Under the pieces are notes generated by a model. That model had not been told where the DNA came from. It did not search any database and was given only the letters and a program-made list of their open reading frames with translations. Positions 52,861-64,000 of a stretch of 64,000 nucleotides of DNA are shown here, one piece after another. Origin of the DNA: Macrolepiota albuminosa. Its lineage: Eukaryota; Basidiomycota; Agaricomycetes; Agaricales; Agaricaceae. Position 1 is the stretch's first letter. Each line of letters opens with the position of its first letter. The stretch spans positions 186,001 to 250,000 of the forward strand of contig JAMWFC010000130.1 in the NCBI GenBank assembly GCA_027475525.1. Reading direction: 5' to 3'. The translations under genes and the position numbers were made by a program.

Positions 52861-53922
52861 GACCACAGTTTTTATAATATGACTGAAGACGTAGTTAGAT
52901 TTTTCTATTGCAAAGATTAGCACAGTGGGTCAGTAACCACCTTCAGAACATTTCTCAGAAGTGGTAAAATTTTGTTGCATGGGAGCATGATATCAGTTAG
53001 AAATTCTGATATAGAGATGAAGAGATGGCAAAGGTGCTTTAGGAGCAGCAGAAGATGAGGAAGGTTCTGAAGTTGGAGCTGAAGGCATGGCAGGGGTATA
53101 AGTTAGTAAGCCACTAGTAAGAGGCATTTGTAATGAAGTTACAGATTGTAAGAGCTTAAATTGTTTATATCACCCAGAATCAGACCAGTCTGGTCTATTG
53201 ACTATGTAGTTTAAAACAAAATATAAGCTGCTTATTTAGCAGCATGTAGCTAAGTATATATATAATAATATAAATAAAATTATATTATAAATAAATATAA
53301 TATAATTTTATCTAAATTTACTAACTAAAAGTTATGTGGCTGTGGTCACATAGCACACTATGCTACACACTCAATCAGACTGAATTATAGTCTCAAAGCA
53401 CTATGATGGTTAAGCTATTAGTAAGTTAGAAACAGGGGCTATGGGAGTCCTCAGACTCCTGGAATGGATCAGCAGTTGTGTTGTCCATGTTGTAGTCGAG
53501 AAGATCATCCTCAAATGTGGGCTCATGTAAGGTGCCCAATGGCCCTGCCTGGGGCAAGGAGTCGTTATAGTCCCAAAAAGGAGACAGCATGAGAGTGGAG
53601 TCAATAGTCTGACTCTTTATTGGTTTTTCAGTCTCAGAAAGAGCCCTATTATTAGATGGTTAGTGGCAAGTTCAAAGTTCACAGACATGAATGTCTTGCT
53701 CAATGTAGAGGTACATTCCATTTTGGAATGTGTCATCAAAGGCATGGCAATTGTCCTGCTGCTGTAGCATCAGGTGTTGATAATTGCCAATGGTGGTCTC
53801 ACACTACCTATCCTACTCAGCAAGGGACTGAGGAGTTCTATAATGATTGAGGTGTTGAAGCCTCTTATCATTGATTACCATGGCTTCCTGCTGAAGCTGG
53901 TGGTCAGCAAAAAATATGTGGG
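52861..53922. other. AT-rich repeat debris, no gene
   Basis: No recognised domain. A nearly pure AT stretch lies at about 53255-53315. A minus-strand acidic frame at about 53430-53610 (TFEDDLLDYNMDNTTADPF) looks once-coding but I do not recognise it. The plus-strand 53656-53850 frame is likewise unassigned. Confidence 0.4.
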
Positions 53923-54411
53923 CAGGCTGTGGCTCAGTTATACAGCTGGCAGAGAGAAATCCAAAGTGTATTAGAATATATACTAACAATATCATCATTA
54001 CTACTCACCTGGCAGAGGGAGATCCAAAATGAATAAGTCTAGAGATTTTCTATGCCAGGTTGGACACTTCTGGGGCCTCTGAAGCATGGGAAATAACTGT
54101 ATAGTACAACAAAACTATAAAAACTCAAAAATTGCCTACACAAACAATTGCACAAATAAGAGGCAAACTCTGGCAAATTCTGACTTATATAAGTGGTCTG
54201 GAAGTGGTGTTGAAGAGCCCACACTTGTCTGAATGGTAGCTAAAGAACCAGAGCACCTCAAGAGCTGAGAATAGTACTAACAAATAGTATTGAAAAGATA
54301 GAAACGGTGAAATGAGATAATATCAAAAGAAATAAGAGAATGAATGAAAGGAGAGTGAAGAGATAAGGAGTAAAAGAAGGAAGAAATGAGGTAATGAGGA
54401 GTCCCCTGACA
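53923..54411 (-). mobile_element. Truncated solo Gypsy-type LTR
   Basis: This is a minus-strand copy of the TGTCAGGGGACTCC family. The TG end is intact at 54411. The other end loses similarity at about 53923 (CTGAGCCACAGCCT retained, then unrelated text instead of CAGAGGTCACCC). The 26 bp next to its TG end match the host flank of the LTR at 62271. Confidence 0.8.
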
Positions 54412-54419
54412 TAGCCCAA

Positions 54420-55955
54420 CTAATGCTGACAAATCAGTATAAACTGGTTGTTAACCAGTGCATAGAGCCAGCAAAGCTTCTGAGGGTAACAGGAGAATTT
54501 CCAAGGTGCAACTTTGTGTGATGTTGCCTAGTTTATCAGCCTTGAAGGCCCTGGCTGCATGGGCTTCTTGCTTAACAAAGATAGTGTTGATTGCTTGCGA
54601 CCAGTAGAATTGAGAAGCCAATCCCATGCCAAAGAATGAGTTCTGGCACTCAATAGTATAATTACAGTAGATCACAATGCTGAGCACATTGGAAATGTAC
54701 CTGGTTTCTTTTCTGAGGAGGGCAGCTCCTTGTTTGGCACTCTCTTGCACACAATGGTCCATCTTGGCCCATCAATTATTGTTGTGCCGTTTGTCTGCCA
54801 TACATTGTGAGCTATCTGTGGCCACCAATACCACCTCTGAATATGTTCCAATGTCTGTGCAGCACCAAAGTGCTCTACCAGAGCATGTGCCTAGTCTAAT
54901 ATACATATCACAATGGTTCATGCTTGGAGAATGCAGGTCACTGCTAGTTCTTGATGGTTTTCCATCATGATTATACCATCAGGCCCTTGCCTGAATCATG
55001 GATGGTCATCATGGTTGCTGATTACCTTGACAAATAGGGGGTCACATTCATATTCATGCACCACTTCCTTACAGAAGTCATGCCTCCTTGACTACATCAC
55101 TCTCAAAGTAGCAAGACAAGCAGTCTGCTACTTTATTGAGTTTACCTTTAATGTAGGTGATATCAAATTGATACCTTGACATATAGTCAATCCACTGCTG
55201 CTGATGCAGTAACAAGTTATCAACCTTTAAAAGGTAGTTAGGACATTACAGTCCCCAATTTGCATAACATTGCTGATAAACATGCTTATGATCGATGAAA
55301 ACATGGTCTTGGGTTTGTCTTTGATGTGGATGTGCACCTGCTTATATGCATCAGTAAGGTTGATCTCCAAGCAAAACTTCACTCGTCTTTCCAGATCACC
55401 TCTTAGTCTAATAAAGGAGTTATGTCTTTTATGGTGTTGTCATTGCACTGGCACACATCCAGAGCAGTACAAAGGATTTCATCCTTGTTTGGAATGCACA
55501 GTAATGGTGCAGTCTGAGCAGTGATACATAGTGACCACCATTGAGCATTCAGATAGCAATTAGTCTTATCACATAGTTGCTCCTAGAGTGCATGTGGGCA
55601 GCATAGCAAGTGGTATTTGTACTGCTTGCTCTCATCTATGAGATGAATCTCATAGTTCATTTCCTACCATGGCAGGAGTTCCTCCTTAGTCTTATTGACC
55701 ATATTTGCAAATTTCTCCTGCCATTGCTGACACAACTGAGAAATGTTGTCCTCAGGCTCATTGTCTTTTGTTTTCTTTTTTGACACATTAGGAGAAGTAA
55801 TCCAACCATGTCCAATGGGAGACAAGGCTGCTATTTGTATTGCTTATATACAGCAAGCACCCAATTAACACTGTATCAGGTATGTGCAGCCTTAGCTGGA
55901 GTTTTGTTCTCACTGCCTTACAAGCCACAAGGATCTTCCCCTCACATCTAATCAA
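54420..55955 (-). pseudogene. Gypsy-4 pol remnant (RT and RNase H)
   Basis: Reading the minus strand from 55955: MNYEIHLIDESKQYKYH; CDKTNCYLNAQWWSLCITAQ; PLLCIPNKDEILCTALDVCQ. Then the RT text VHIHIKDKPKTMF and SNVMQIGDCNVLTTF, which is the Y-E-Q-I-R / GDCNAP-type motif of one fungal Gypsy lineage. The RT catalytic part (YxDD) is missing and the frame jumps to RNase H text QQQWIDYMSRYQFDITYIKG and LNKVADCLS at about 55210-55110. Further downstream, to 54420, is broken sequence with EAHAARAFKADKLGNI, perhaps integrase. Confidence 0.75.
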
Positions 55956-55960
55956 ATATG

Positions 55961-56240
55961 TGTCAGAGATTGAGCCTGAAGCGACCCAACCTGGGTGGAT
56001 CACGTGTCCACGGCTGCGCCCCATCTCGAATGTTTTTTCTTAAATGTACCTCAGTTCGTTACCATCCCTATAACGTGAGGTATGTTTCTTTGTGAACTAC
56101 TGTTGATTACTTGTATAACTTACTCTACTTTAACCTAGCACGCTACGGCGTATACTAGGTGAATAATATATAGTTCGTTACCATCCCTATAATGCAACTG
56201 AGCACGCTACGGCGTATACTAGGGACGGATCTCTCTGAAA
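55961..56240 (+). repeat. Copia-2 5' LTR
   Basis: 280 bp. The 4 bp deletion falls in the right arm of hairpin A (ATAACGTGAGG instead of ATAACGCAACTGAGG), weakening that stem. The GT..AG segment is 56080-56138. Confidence 0.95.
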
Positions 56241-56253
56241 GGTTATGGGCCCC
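56241..56253 (+). promoter_or_regulatory. Copia-2 primer-binding site
   Basis: GGTTATGGGCCCC follows the LTR directly. It is the longest match in the window to the copia-type primer site complementary to the anticodon stem-loop of initiator tRNA-Met. Confidence 0.8.
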
Positions 56254-56397
56254 GTTGCTTAGATCCCAACGAAAGAAGATCCAGACGAACTCAAGCCGAC
56301 ATACACGTCGCACATTCGCATACCAGCTGCGACAAAAAGCTGCATCTAATCTCTGCCCTGAGATCATCCGGATCACCTCCGGACACACACACGCGTC

Positions 56398-59300
56398 ATG
56401 TCCACTTCGGACACAACTGCCTGCCCGATACTCACAGGACCTGAGAACTTCCAAATCTGGAAGATCAGGATCACTGCCAAACTTCGGCAGGAGAAAGTGT
56501 GGGACGCTGTAACTGAAGAACGCCCTTCGCCGTCACCCCCAATCATTTACCACAGCCAATCCACGCAACAACATGGCGAAAATTGGTCAGTACGTGATTC
56601 AAAGGCCGCCAGCATCATCATCGCACATATTTGCGATCGTCTAGCTCTTGAGGTTGGCTCACTCCCCCATGCAAAAGAAATGTTCGATAAACTCGTAGAA
56701 ATACACGAGAACACAAATGTAGGTGTAAGCGCATTTTACACCTTCATCCAGATGCTCAATACTAAGTGGGACGGATCACCGACAACGCTCAGCGAACACA
56801 TTGCCACTATCTCAGCCGCAGACGCAAAGCTCACGGCTATGAAGAAAGCGATCGACAGCGAGTTCTTGGCCTTCATCCTCCTACACTCTCTCCCAGACGA
56901 CAATGTATGGGAATCATTCCGAGCCACGGTCTTGAACTCTGCAATGCCTGGGAAACCACTTGCCTTCTCCGACCTCTCTGACCGCCTCACCTTCACTGCG
57001 ACTGCACAACAAGGTGCATCATCCGAGGCAGCCCTAAAAGCTAGCGCCAAGCCCAAGCAAAAGCCAAAGTCCGACACGTGGTGCGAGTTCCACAGGTCTA
57101 CCACTCACAACACATCCGAATGCCGAACGATTAAAGAACAGAGAGAGAAGCAAAAAAAGGGGAAAGCAAAGGCGAAATCCAAGGCGAACCACGCAAGCCA
57201 CGACTCAGAATCCAACGACGGTGACTCAGAGGACTCTGACAGTGACACAGGAGGAGGAGCGGCGAAGTATTCGAGTACAAAGTCTGCCCATGTCTCTAAA
57301 GCTTTAATGTCACGCATTTTGGCCTATGCCGGGAGTGCCTCAAGCAGCATGTCTTATCCAAGCACCATCGCAGACTCTGGAGCATCGACACATATGACCC
57401 CCAACCGTGGATGGTTCAAGTGTGGAACCTTCCGAAAATTAAATCCACCACGGAAAGTTCATTTCGGAGATAACTCCTTCGTGGATGCCACAGGAATGGG
57501 AACTATCTCTTTGCAGTGCCAAATAGATGGCGAAACTCGAATACTGGAACTGGAAAACACGCTGTACGTGCCATTGTTCCACCTCACGCTAATCTCGATA
57601 CATCAACTTGACAAAGCCGGTCTTTGCACTGTGTTCAAAGGCGATGCATGCAAGATAAAAACCACAAAAGGGCGAAGGGTTGTACTCACTGGAACCCACA
57701 AAAATGATTTATATCACTTAAACGTCTCACCAGTGATCCACGCACATGTCTCCATCGATGTGAACACCCTCCATCGCCGCCTTGGTCACGTATCACCAAC
57801 GAGATTAGTCCAAATGGTTAACAACGGAGCCATTGAAGGAATCGACGGCGTTACTGGGAAGCCAAAATTCTGCGAGCCTTGCGTACTGGCTAAATCCAAG
57901 AAGTTGCCTTTTAAACACAAAGGACAAAAGGCCACACACCCACTGCAAATAATCCACTCTGATGTAGGCGGCCCAGTAAATCCTGCAGACCGACACGGAA
58001 ACAGATATTGGATATCGTTCATCGACGGTTACGGACGCTTCCCATGGATTTACTTCATGAGAAAAAAAAACGAGGCACCTGCACGTTTTCGCGAGTTCAG
58101 GAAGGACGTCGAGGCCTTCTTCAAGGCTGAAATTGGTGAAGTAAGGCTGTCTGAGAACTTCGTGACCTTCTTTCAGTCCGACGGTGGAGGCGAGTACATT
58201 GTGAAACAGTTCCAATCAGAACTTGGTAAAGAAGGAACTGTACATCTCACCACAGCTCCCGACACTCCTGAGCAAAATGGACTAGCCGAACGCATGAATC
58301 AGACCCTGGTGAATACTGCTACGGCCATGTTGATTGAGTCAGGCTTACCTAAAGTTTTCTGGTCTGACGCTATGCTTACTGCCGCCACAATCATCGGCCG
58401 TACACCTGCAGCTGGCCTGAGAGGAAAAGTGCCATACACCGTCCTATTTGGTCGCAAGGTGGACATTTCCTGGCTCCGCCCCTTTGGATCCACAGCCTAC
58501 GCCCTCATTCCCAAGGACCAGAGAGCGGGGAAGTTCGCAAACAAAGCTCGCAAAGCTGTCCTCATTGGCTACAGCACAGGAAAGAAATCTTATAAGCTCC
58601 TAGACGCTGTCACCAAAAAGGAGTTCAGCAGCCGCCACGTACGCTTTGACGAAGATCGCGACTCCCCTTTAACCACCACTGACCTCAGAGGCGACGAAGC
58701 TCCCATCGACACCACCAAGGACAAGTGGGAGCCCAATTTCCTGCAGCCGCGCCAAACTCAAACCAGACGTGCACCTTCCAAGCTCGAGCACGACAGCGAC
58801 GAAGAGTCAGACAGCGAACCAAGCTCAGACTCAGTGGGAGGCGCTGTGAACGACTCACCGGTGCAAAAGGATGAGAAGCCTCCAAATCTGGAACCGCTAT
58901 TGCCACCAGCCGCAAAGGACAGGCCACACCCTCCTACGCCTGAAGCAGCACACACGGAGCCACCAAAGGAAACAACGCAAGCTACATCATCAAAAAGAAA
59001 ACGTGCAACTGACCACGTAAATGATGCAGGCCCAGTGGGAGCCACAACCTCAGCGACCAGAGAGAAGAGTGCTCGTACGCGAAAGGCCGTCGATAGAAAT
59101 GCTGACTACTATCGTGCAGCACAGCTTCAAGAAAAACGGAAAAGCGACAATCGGGCTGAAAAGCGAGCTCGCGTGGCAGAGGCTAGTATCAACATGATTC
59201 CAGAGTGCACTCACCGAACACTATTAGACATACAAGCTTGAGCCGACGACCCAGAGCTCAGTGACTCAACCGACCCACCAGAGTCAGAGGACGATACCTT

Positions 59301-60987
59301 CTTTGACTTTAGCGATGCACCAGAGCCGGAGGACGATGAAGAAGTGTACTTCGCCGGCATCTCACAAAACGGCCCTGCAAGCACCCCCACTCCACGAAAC
59401 GCAAAAGAAGCGCTTGACGGACCAGACAAGCAGCATTGGGAGGCAGCCCTACAGGAAGAAGTTCAAAATCTCATCGACAACAATGTCTACGAAGTCGTGC
59501 CCATACCGAAGGGCGTAAAACCCATCACATCCAAGATGGTTTTCCGCGTAAAATATGACACCAATGGGAACGTTGAACGCCACAAGATACGTATAGTAGC
59601 ACGCGGCTTCACACAAGTCGAAGGGGTAGATTACAAGGAAGTGTGGGCGCCGGTTGCGAATCTCGAGTCCATACGAATTATCCTGGCTCTCGCCGCTAAA
59701 TACAATCTTGAGCTGGATCAGATGGATGTAGCAACAGCATACTTGAATGGGGAACTCGAGGAAGAAATCTACATGATACCTCCCGATGGCGTCAAAATCC
59801 TCCCAGGACACTGCTGGAGATTGAAGAGATCTCTGTACGGGCTCAAACAAGCAGGGCGCACCTGGAACCTCACCCTTGACAAAAGGCTACGCAGTCTCGG
59901 ATTTACACGCCTAAACGCCAAAACTTGCCTATACGTCTACAGGCAAGGCGACAAAATATGTTTCCTGGTCGTATATGTGGATGACTTCTTGCTGGCAGCA
60001 AATTCACGCACCTTCATGGACGGAGTAAAGAAGCAGCTCTCGGCAACGTTCAAGATGCGCGATCTCGGCCCGGCCTCTTACATCTTGGGAATCCACATCA
60101 CACGAGACCGGGAAGCACGCACGGTATCGCTCTCGCAACGTCAATACATTAAGACTGTTGTCGAACGTTGTGGAATGAAGGATTCCAAGCCCATGTGGAC
60201 ACCCATGGCAGCCAACTCTCGATTAACAGCTGAGGATCCCTCCAACAACGCCACAGTCGTGGAGATGAATTTGGGAGGAAAGCGCGTATCCTACTCCAGT
60301 GTGGTCGGCTCACTCATGTACGCGATGATGGGCACTCGCCCTGACATCGCTTACGCTGTGGGTGTCCTCGGACGTTTCAGCTCAGCTCCCAAACAGCATC
60401 ACTGGTCGGCAGCTAAGCGTGTGCTCAGGTACCTCAATACAACTGCAGACATGGAACTCAAATTCGACGGGAACGACGTGAGCATGGACATGCACTTCCA
60501 CGGCTACTCGGACGCAGATTGGTCCGGCGACACAGACACCTCAAAGTCTACATCGGGCTACGTGTTCTTATCAGCCAGAGGCGCGATCGGGTGGGTGAGT
60601 AAACGACAGACTATGGTTGCTCTGTCGTCAACCGAATCTGAGTACATCGGACTCTGCTACGCTGGACAACATCTGGCGTGGTTAAGGAGTTTCTACGAAG
60701 ACATCGGCCATTCCCAAAAGGGGCCATCGACGCTGATGTGCGACAATCAAGCAGCCATCATCCTCACGAAGGAAGCGCAATACCGGTCACGGACGAAACA
60801 TATACAACGGAAGTATCATTACCTCCGAGACGACTTAGTAGGAACCGGCCAGGCAATCGTACGGTATGTGCCTACGGATGACATGGTCGCGGACATATTC
60901 ACAAAATCGTTGCCCCACGACAAACACTGGAAGTTCACCAAAGCGATGGGTCTACGCCTCCACACGAGTGGGAGTGTCAGAGATTGA
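56398..60987 (+). CDS. Copia-2 Gag-Pol polyprotein with one in-frame TGA
   Basis: The frame opens at ATG 56398 (MSTSDTTACPILTGPENFQI) and continues to 60987, interrupted only by TGA at 59239-59241 (LLDIQA stop ADDPELS). Domains: UBN2-like gag; a knuckle-like WCEFHRSTTHNTSEC; protease IADSGASTHMTPN; GAG-preintegrase LHRRLGHVSP .. CEPCVLAKSK; and integrase IIHSDVGGP, FQSDGGGEY, QNGLAERMNQTL (D, D, E). The stop lies in the acidic linker. After it come RT (MDVATAYLNG, LKRSLYGLKQAGRTW, VVYVDDFLLAANS) and RNase H (YSDADWSGD, LSSTESEYIG, MCDNQAAI, VADIFTKSL), ending inside the 3' LTR. Total about 1530 codons. It belongs to a different Copia branch from Copia-1 and Copia-3 (YVDD, not HVDD). Confidence 0.93.
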
Positions 60988-61258
60988 GCCTGAAGCGACC
61001 CAACCTGGGTGGATCACGTGTCCATGGCTGCGCCCCATCTCGAATGTTTTTTCTTAAATGTACCTCAGTTCGTTACCATCCCTATAACGCAACTGAGGTA
61101 TGTTTCTTTGTGAACTACTGTTGATTACTTGTATAACTTACTCTACTTTAACCTAGCACGCTACGGCGTATACTAGGTGAATAATATATAGTTCGTTACC
61201 ATCCCTATAACGCAACTGAGCACGCTACGGCGTATACTAGGGACGGATCTCTCTGAAA
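60975..61258 (+). repeat. Copia-2 3' LTR
   Basis: 284 bp. The pol stop codon (60985-60987) lies inside its first 13 bases, so the LTR encodes the last residues (SVRD). Confidence 0.95.
61061..61240 (+). promoter_or_regulatory. LTR hairpin/intron module, family 2 (Copia-2)
   Basis: Hairpin A is TACCTCAGTT .. AACTGAGGTA. The segment 61098-61156 (59 nt) starts GTATGT and ends TTTAACCTAG (TTAAC as a possible branch site). The following CACGCTACGGCGTATACTAG reappears downstream joined directly to GCAACTGAG (junction 61220/61221). Stem B pairs ACCTAG with CTAGGT, covering the 3' splice site. No TATA-like box is evident here, unlike the other families. Confidence 0.75.
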
Positions 61259-61263
61259 ATATG

Positions 61264-64000
61264 CCATAGATACTTCATCTAAAGCTGGCTGACAATACTC
61301 TGGTACAATGGTTGTCTGTTGTTAGTGCACATTTTGTGTACAAGTGGCTGCCACCAGCTTGTTCCACTCCTGTGGCATTCAGGGGTCATAAGCCCAGTCA
61401 TACTTAAGTAGAGGAGCTGGCTGCTTCTATAAAGACCATGTCCTTATATTCTAAGGCTTCTGCCTCTCAGTTGCTATCTCTCAAGTCCTCCAACTTAGTT
61501 ATTCTTGTTGTGGTTGTTTGACAAAGGCCAATCTATCATTACCACCAGGCACTCAGAGTTGCTGTTGCAACTGTAGTACTCATTTTCAAAGGTGTTGTTG
61601 AATATGTCCACTGTGACATACTTCTTCCCCTCTATGACTACATTCTTGGGCTCTGTGCCCAATGCCTTTTCTGGAGGCTCCTGGTCATCAATGGGCTGTT
61701 TAGCCTCAGAATCAGTAAATATATCTCCATCACTCCTACTTGCTGCTGCCATATATATGGCATGTATGTGGACTTGGAGTGTATACCTCTTCTTCTGCAC
61801 TCCTGCCTGCATAGGATAGCTGGTAGTATAGTGGCCTGGTTGACCACATGTAAAACATGTTCCCATCTGACCAGATGGGTTGGCCAGCTTGATTTCCAGC
61901 CTGGGTTTTGGACGTTCTCTGTCTAGGGCCTGCTCAGGGCATGGGCAGCTATGCCTTTGGTTTTCAGCAGGGGCTCAGCATACCACAAACCATGTGGTGT
62001 GGTCATGGTCTATATCAGCCTTCTTGGCCAGGAAGGTCCTTATATGCTGACCTTGTGGAGGTGTCACAGCAGGTGTAGGTCACCTGCTTCTTCCCTTATA
62101 GCTACTACAATGCTCATAGTAGTTAGTAGTCTTAAGAGACTGCTTATATCTTATGGCATATGCCACAAACTTCTTGATGTCATTAACCTCCACAGATATC
62201 CTATCCTTGCAAATCAGGTAGTGGTACATGTCTGCTGTCATTTGCTGATTTGTCAGCATTAGTTGGGCTATGTCAGAGGACTCCTCCTTTCTTCCTTCTT
62301 TCACTTATCTCTTCACTCCCCTTTCATTCATTCTTTTATTTCCTCTGACATTATCTTATTTTACTGTTTCTATTCTTTCAACACTATCTGTTAGTACTAC
62401 TCTCAGCCCTTGAGATGCTCTGGTTCTTTAGCCACCATTCAGACAAGTGTGGGCCCTTCAGCACCACTTCCAGACCACTTACATAAGCTAGAGTTTGCCA
62501 AAGTTTGCTCCTTATTTGTGCAATTGTTTGTATAGAAAATTTTCAAGTTTTTAAGGGTTTGTTGTACTGTACAGTTGTTTCCCATGCTTCAGAGGCCCTA
62601 TAAGTGTCCAACCTGACATAGAGAATTCCTAGACTTGTTCTCTTTAGATCTTCCTCTGCCAGGTGAGTAGTTATTATATTGTCAGTATATACTCTAATAT
62701 ACTTTGGATCTCCCTTTGCCAGCTGTGTGACTGAGCCACAGCCTTCAGAGGTCACCCTTATATCTGCTGGAATACAATCCAAGAATGTTTTGAGCATAGT
62801 GTACCCATCCAGGTACACTGCTATGTTCTGGGCATGGTCATCAAGAGTATCATAGAACCCTTGCACACCCAACTTCTTGGTGTACTTCATAGACTGGAAG
62901 TCCCACTTTGCTTCCTGTAACGTTGAGAGGTGTACAAATTTATTGTACAGTCCTGTAAGAATTCCCTTAAATATCTAGTCATACTGGACCCAGTTGACAT
63001 GCAATACTGTCAATCAAAACCAACTCATGGCCTCTCCAGCCAAGAACTTAAGCAGAACAAAAATTTGTTCTCATTCCATATAGTCTCCACCATATAGACA
63101 CATGGTGAGATGGGTGCACATGTCCATTGCCCAGTCCACCAAGTCACTGAACTTGGATGCACCTAAGTAGGCTTAAATGTGCATACTGTCTGTATTATGC
63201 AGCTTCATCCTATCTGGTAACTGTAAGGTTACTCCCAAGGCATCATTGACTTTTTGATGAAGGTGGTCATGCATGGCTTTGCAATGCATATGTATGGCCT
63301 CTCACTGGCCTAGGAATCTAGTCACTAGATCAGCAGCTTTGGCAAACATCCTGAGCCTCCATGACTGAGGGTATAATTGTCTTCTTCTCAGAGAGTTGAT
63401 TTAAGGTGTTTGTCCTGGCATTTACTAGAGACATCATGTCTTGTGGCACCATCTTGATCAAGGAAGTCTTCTTGATCATAATTGTTGCACTGTCCTGGTT
63501 CTGGAGAAGATTGATTCTCTTGGCCCTGCATTATGAATCAACGATGCATCTCATCAATGGGCTTGGTGCCCTCAAATACAATGCTCTGATTGTCAATAAG
63601 AGATTGTCTCTTAGTCCTGAAATTGCTATTGTGCATCTGTTAATATGCAACTTGGTCACTCAACATTTCTGCCATTGGCACATGTAGCATTATAGATGCC
63701 TTGCTCTCCACCTTGCAAGCTATATTGGCTTGCCTATTCAGACCTGAAATATCTGTTCTAGGGTCTTGGTTATGCATGTAAGAGAGCTTCTCACACCACC
63801 CTTGTCCTGTTGGAGTATGAAATGTACTCACTGGGTTTGCCTTAGACACTTCCTGTACCGGTGCTAGTGCTTCCACTAGCTTGATTCTGATGTCTTGATT
63901 ACAATGTGCTGAGCATTCCTTGGATGTGTGGCTCCAGGAGGTTGATACCTCCAATTGCCTTGCAGCCTTATACTGCAGATACATCTGGAGTTCTAAAAAG
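61264..64000 (-). pseudogene. Gypsy-4 gag and protease-side remnant
   Basis: The minus strand from 64000 reads gag-like sequence with stops and frame changes (AARQLEVSTSWSHTSKECSA; YTKKLGVQGFYDTLDDHAQN; then, beyond the solo LTR, AQLMLTNQQMTADMYHYLI). A zinc knuckle follows at about 61820-61866: CFTCGQPGHYTTSY, with Tyr in place of the last Cys. Text between 61500 and 61264 continues toward the protease region and reaches the Copia-2 target site. The window ends inside gag. Confidence 0.7.
62271..62762 (+). mobile_element. Solo Gypsy-type LTR inside Gypsy-4 gag
   Basis: TGTCAGAGGACTCC .. CACCCTTATA, about 492 bp, the same family as 4665-5260, 51881-52377 and 53923-54411. The right end reads TATA where others have TACA, and no target duplication is visible. 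Removing it joins gag text (minus strand CIPADI with AQLMLTNQQ), so the site is a true insertion with a small loss at the right end. Confidence 0.85.

Larger units (their letters stand above)
55961..61258 (+). mobile_element. Copia-2: young full-length Ty1/Copia element
   Basis: 5298 bp flanked by ATATG at 55956-55960 and 61259-61263. LTRs 55961-56240 (280 bp) and 60975-61258 (284 bp) run TGTCAGAGATTG .. ATCTCTCTGAAA. By eye they differ by two substitutions and a 4 bp CAAC deletion in the left copy, so insertion is recent. A primer site GGTTATGGGCCCC follows the 5' LTR. The interior is one frame with a single TGA. Confidence 0.97.
54412..64000 (-). mobile_element. Gypsy-4: decayed Ty3/Gypsy on minus strand
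   Basis: Gag lies at the right (64000 to about 61264) and pol at the left (55960 to about 54420), interrupted by Copia-2 (55961-61258, TSD ATATG) and by a solo LTR (62271-62762). The frame across the Copia-2 site can be followed on both sides. LTRs of the element itself are not identified; the right end lies beyond the window. Confidence 0.75.

Overview
The window is filamentous-fungus nuclear DNA, most likely from an agaricomycete basidiomycete. The host genes carry many short introns (about 45-60 bp, GT..AG with CTNAY-like branch points), the gene families fit (APH-like kinase, GH3 beta-glucosidases with many introns, UBP14-type deubiquitinase), and the rest is dominated by nested Ty1/Copia and Ty3/Gypsy retrotransposons plus a Tc1-like DNA transposon. 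There is no CRISPR, rRNA or bacterial signal.

Layout. 1-7.9 kb: a decayed Gypsy element (Gypsy-1, + strand), interrupted by an unclassified insertion (2371-3044), a solo LTR (4665-5260) and a Tc1-like transposon (5871-7555). 8.5-20.7 kb: the gene island, with an APH/protein-kinase-like gene (8565-9688), an aldehyde dehydrogenase (10331-12689), a ubiquitin-specific protease of the USP5/UBP14 type (13722-16981) and a conserved fungal hypothetical gene (19183-20678). 20.9-26.4 kb: solo and nested Copia LTRs, a tandem-repeat ORF, LTR-like debris, a duplicated 3' end of the hypothetical gene and an intact tRNA-Ile(AAU). 26.8-39.4 kb: two tandem GH3 beta-glucosidase genes. The first looks intact. 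The second is a pseudogene split by a near-pristine Copia element (Copia-1, 31836-37265, TSD GGAGT). 39.4-64 kb: nested retroelements. Gypsy-2 carries an old Copia (Copia-3, 40624-48360, TSD AAGAG), which itself contains a Tc1-like element and a solo Copia LTR. Gypsy-3 carries two solo LTRs. Gypsy-4 (minus strand) is split by a young Copia (Copia-2, 55961-61258, TSD ATATG) and by a solo LTR.

The most unusual signal is in the Copia LTRs. Six otherwise dissimilar LTR families share one architecture: hairpin A (CCCTCAGT..ACTGAGGG) about 25-30 bp after a TATA-like box, then a 53-59 bp segment that starts with GT and ends with AG, then hairpin B. Downstream, the loop and right arm of A are repeated, joined directly to the start of the post-AG sequence, exactly as if the 53-59 bp segment had been spliced out. 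Each LTR thus appears to hold an intron-containing copy followed by a spliced copy of its own RNA leader. In every family the 5' splice site lies in stem A and the 3' splice site lies in or beside stem B, so folding could control splicing. Two more LTRs carry only the joined, intron-less form. All of this was read by eye; no alignment, folding or RNA evidence was available.
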